In this document: one piece after another, positions 61,468-64,000 of the stretch
How the letters are laid out: each line of letters opens with the position of its first letter
Position numbering within the stretch: position 1 is the stretch's first letter
DNA from: Chitinophagaceae bacterium
GTDB taxonomy: Bacteria; Bacteroidota; Bacteroidia; Chitinophagales; Chitinophagaceae
Direction: 5' to 3'
DNA length: 64,000 nt
Assembly (NCBI GenBank): GCA_019638625.1
Contig: JAHBTK010000005.1
Coordinates: forward strand, 310,001-374,000
Program-made: the position numbers and the translations under genes
The notes under the pieces: generated by a model
Told to the model about the DNA's origin: nothing
What the model saw: the letters and a program-made list of their open reading frames with translations, nothing else
The model's database searches: none

Positions 61468-62766
61468 ATGCGCAACATTCTTTCTTTATTAACAGCGGCC
61501 CTGCTTTTCTTTGCTGTAAACACCACTCAGGCACAATCCAAAGAAGACCTGGAAAAGCAACGCAGGGAGATCCAGGCGGAAATAGAAGAGTTAAGGCGTT
61601 CGCAGGCCTCTGTAAAAAAAGACAGGAGCCAGAGCCTTATCCAGTTAAGAAGGGTACAGACGCTGATAAAGAAAAGAGACGCCATCATTGCCAATATCAA
61701 CAAGCAGGTGCAGTTGATAGACAATGACATTGTGAATAACAATAATGAGATTGATCGTCTTAGCCGGCAACTCGATACTTTTAAGGTGCAATATGCTAAA
61801 ACCATTGAGCATGCCTACAAAAACCGCAGCAGCTACGATATGCTGAATTTTATTTTTTCCTCTGCCAGTTTCAATGATGCGGTAAAAAGGATCGCTTACC
61901 TGAAGTCCTACCGGGAATACCGTGGTAAACAACTGGAAAATATCCAGAAAACCCAACTGTTGCTTGCCAACAAGAATAAAGATCTGGAAAACAACAAAAC
62001 CCTTAAAACAAAAACCCTGGACGAACAGAGCAAACAAATGCTGAAGCTGGAAGAAGAAAAAAAGGAAAAAAATGCCGTAGTGAATCAACTGAAGGAAAAA
62101 GAAAATGAACTGGGAAAACAGTTGACTACCAAAAGAAAACTGGAAACCAATATCAAGAACTCAATAGCGGCTATCATTAAAAGGGAAATAATGGAAGCGG
62201 AAAAGGCGGAAAAAGCCAGGCGGGAGGCTGCTGCAAAAGCCGCCGCTAATAAACCCGCAGCAACTACGGCAACTACCACCAAAGCAACAACTACCCGTAC
62301 CGCCAACAAACTGGAAGATACCCCGGAAGTAACCGCTGTATCGGTAGGATTTGAAAACAACCGTCGTAAACTGCCCTGGCCCGTAACCAAAGGTGAAATT
62401 ACCGGCAAGTTTGGAAGGGTAAAAATTGAAGGAACTTCGTTATTTGAAGAAAACTTTGGTGTGTATATCAGAACAGACCTGGGCGCTACGGTTAAATCCG
62501 TGTACGAAGGAACGGTTTCATCTGTTCACGTGATCGGCCATTCCTCAGCGGTAACTATCCGCCACGGCAAATACCTGACCACCTATCACAACCTGTCCAA
62601 CGTTTCAGTAGGCAAAGGCGATGAGATAAAGCTGGGGCAAACCATAGGAAAGGCCGCGGAAGATGATGACGAGGAAAGCATCGGCAAAATATACTTTATC
62701 GTAACCATGGTGGTAGGCAGCAATCCTAAATACCTGAATCCCGAGGATTGGATCAAGCCCCGTTAA
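61468..62766 (+). CDS. envC: EnvC-like murein hydrolase activator (M23/LytM domain)
   Basis: A 432-residue periplasmic protein with signal peptide MRNILSLLTAALLFFAVNTTQA. Residues 22-255 form long coiled coils (DLEKQRREIQAEIEELRRS, KQMLKLEEEKKEKNA). A low-complexity Ala/Thr/Lys linker follows. Residues 300-430 are a LytM/M23 domain. In it the metal-site HxxxD of active enzymes is replaced (EENFGVYIRT), and the later HxH is only partly kept (TTYHNLSNV). Like Escherichia EnvC it is probably a non-catalytic activator of amidases at division. It follows the DUF4292 gene by 77 bases. Confidence 0.9.
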   Translation: MRNILSLLTAALLFFAVNTTQAQSKEDLEKQRREIQAEIEELRRSQASVKKDRSQSLIQLRRVQTLIKKRDAIIANINKQVQLIDNDIVNNNNEIDRLSRQLDTFKVQYAKTIEHAYKNRSSYDMLNFIFSSASFNDAVKRIAYLKSYREYRGKQLENIQKTQLLLANKNKDLENNKTLKTKTLDEQSKQMLKLEEEKKEKNAVVNQLKEKENELGKQLTTKRKLETNIKNSIAAIIKREIMEAEKAEKARREAAAKAAANKPAATTATTTKATTTRTANKLEDTPEVTAVSVGFENNRRKLPWPVTKGEITGKFGRVKIEGTSLFEENFGVYIRTDLGATVKSVYEGTVSSVHVIGHSSAVTIRHGKYLTTYHNLSNVSVGKGDEIKLGQTIGKAAEDDDEESIGKIYFIVTMVVGSNPKYLNPEDWIKPR

Positions 62767-63232
62767 CAGGTCGTCACTCTGCCAATGACATGTAGGATAG
62801 ACTACTGTAAATCAATACTCTATCCCGATGTGCTTTACGTATTCTGCAAGGTACGGCATCCGACACCGGCATCATATTTCACACAAAGCCGCTATGAAGC
62901 GCGCTACGCACAAACAGTTCCTTTTTTCAAGCCGCTTCTTTCTTTATGATCTTCCGCGCCGTCTTTTGCGATCTTGGCGTGCCCTATTTATGCAGGATCA
63001 GTTCTTCTGTCACAGCTCCATGATTGAGACCATTACAGTAATGATTTACTCTCTGATGCCATTCAACAAATAAGCCCCCGTTTGTACCTTTTGTTTTTGC
63101 CGGTAGCAGGTAGAAGCCTCTATTCGGAGATATGATAGAGCCGGTGACCCCCTGCCGGCGGTAACCTTATTGCATACTGGTTTATAGCATTTTATGGAAA
63201 AGATTTAACGGTAAAGGAATCTATCTTTTTCA
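62767..63232. other. intergenic, nothing convincing
   Basis: About 470 bases without a gene I can support. An 81-codon frame at 62828-63073 lacks coding character. On the minus strand the run CGCCAAGATCGCAAAAGACG resembles a low-complexity dispersed repeat type. No strong terminator for the EnvC-like gene is visible. Confidence 0.5.
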
Positions 63233-63240
63233 TATATTTG
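63233..63240 (+). promoter_or_regulatory. -7 box TATATTTG upstream of pdhA
   Basis: Fits TAnnTTTG and lies 19 bases before the GTG start at 63260. No TTG is present at the usual -33 spacing. Confidence 0.42.
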
Positions 63241-63259
63241 CCCCTCAAATTTTAACCAG

Positions 63260-64000
63260 TGAGTGTCAAAACAAAAGATAGCGCGAAATTTTCCAAAGAG
63301 ACCTATTTGTATTGGTATGAACTCATGCTGTTGCTGCGTCGATTTGAAGAAAAAGCAGGACAGTTATACGGTATGCAGAAAATAAGAGGTTTCTGCCATT
63401 TATATATAGGGCAGGAAGCCGTAGCCGCAGGGTGTATGACAGCCACCAAACCGGAAGATACCTTTATTACCGCTTACCGCGATCACGGATTGGCGATAGC
63501 AAAAGGGGTCAGCGCAAAATCCTGTATGGCGGAATTATTCGGGAAAGCAACCGGATGCTCGAAAGGAAAGGGTGGCAGTATGCACTTTTTCGGTGTGAAG
63601 GAAAGGTTTTTTGGCGGTCACGGTATAGTAGGCGCGCAAATAGGTACAGGCGCCGGGCTGGCTTTTGCCGAGAAATACAACGGTACTGATAATGTTTCTC
63701 TCACTTTTTTTGGAGATGGCGCCGCAAGGCAGGGCATATTGCACGAAACGTTTAACCTGGCTATGACCTGGAAATTACCGGTAGTTTTTATTTGCGAAAA
63801 TAATAACTACGCTATGGGAACTTCAGTGGAGCGTACGTCTAATGTAATTGACATCTACAAGTTGGCGGATGCCTATGAAATGCCGGGTGATATTGTAGAT
63901 GGGATGAGCCCTGAAGCCGTGCATGACGCCGTAAACCGTGCCGTTAAAAGGGCCCGGGAAGGTGGAGGACCTACTTTGCTGGAAGTTAAAACATACCGCT
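63260..64000 (+). CDS. pdhA: pyruvate dehydrogenase E1 component alpha subunit, N-terminal part
   Basis: 247 codons are present and the gene runs off the window. The start is GTG at 63260, because an in-frame TAA lies just upstream and no ATG is available. Family segments are LLLRRFEEKAGQLYGMQK, GFCHLYIGQEAVAAG, ITAYRDHGLAIAKG, GKGGSMHFF, and the thiamine diphosphate motif GDGAARQGILHETFNLA with ENNNYAMGTSVERTS. The enzyme decarboxylates pyruvate and feeds acetyl-CoA formation. The beta subunit would be expected downstream or fused elsewhere. Confidence 0.96.

Noticed and set aside
61468..62766. An active M23 endopeptidase
   Set aside because: The HxxxD metal motif is replaced, so an EnvC-like activator role is more likely.
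62828..63073. An 81-codon plus-strand frame before pdhA
   Set aside because: Its composition (His, Arg, Phe rich), lack of any family and position in repeat-like intergenic sequence argue against a real gene.

Overview
The window reads as chromosomal DNA of a Bacteroidota member, most likely Chitinophagaceae. The evidence is secreted proteins with PKD repeats and a type IX secretion C-terminal sorting domain, DUF1080, DUF4292, GH109 and PafA-type proteins, -7 boxes of the Bacteroidota form TAnnTTTG, few Shine-Dalgarno sequences and several TTG/GTG starts. No plasmid or phage backbone genes are visible. Family assignments come from motifs read by eye, not from searches.

Layout. 1-5.8 kb is a minus-strand run: dnaG, a UbiA-like membrane protein, an alpha/beta hydrolase and the start of a PKD surface protein that leaves the window. 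5.9-11.0 kb is one giant repetitive T9SS adhesin with three nearly identical 210-bp units. A perfect bidirectional terminator separates it from a secreted M14 carboxypeptidase, followed by gamma-glutamyltransferase and a lipoprotein. 16.8-21.2 kb is a tight run: trmH, an ABC-2 permease, an acyl carrier protein, a complete ketosynthase and a ketosynthase-like protein lacking catalytic residues. 21.3-28.2 kb holds pcm, a YCF48/BNR protein, a GATase, PafA phosphatase, a glycerophosphodiesterase and a double DUF1080 protein.

28.2-32.2 kb is an AT-rich accessory island of small unrecognised genes. The genes are separated by attC-like imperfect dyads, and the island is bracketed by direct copies of a 38-bp palindromic repeat. 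Another copy of that palindrome at 41 kb carries a 203-bp MITE-like insertion with 15-bp terminal inverted repeats and a 12-bp target duplication. At 38.6 kb lies an orphan group II intron 3' end (domains V and VI). These three elements are the most unusual content of the window.

32.2-40.7 kb also has an SDR protein, a two-domain SGNH esterase, an outer-membrane protein with repeated glycine-rich modules, a DUF5995 protein and a 7TM histidine kinase. After tRNA-Cys (41.4 kb) come an Lhr-like DExH helicase, NlpE/META and CPBP proteins, ruvX, a lysine-tailed protein, two ankyrin proteins (one with a SHOCT tail), gltX, an O-methyltransferase, a HAD phosphatase and a YeiH-type exporter. The right end has a GH109-like oxidoreductase fold protein, atpG, scpB, a second Tat-type Gfo/Idh/MocA protein, dut, a DUF4292 lipoprotein, an EnvC-like protein and the start of pdhA.

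Most of the window is ordinary core genome with secreted degradative and surface proteins. Transfer signals are concentrated at 28-41 kb.
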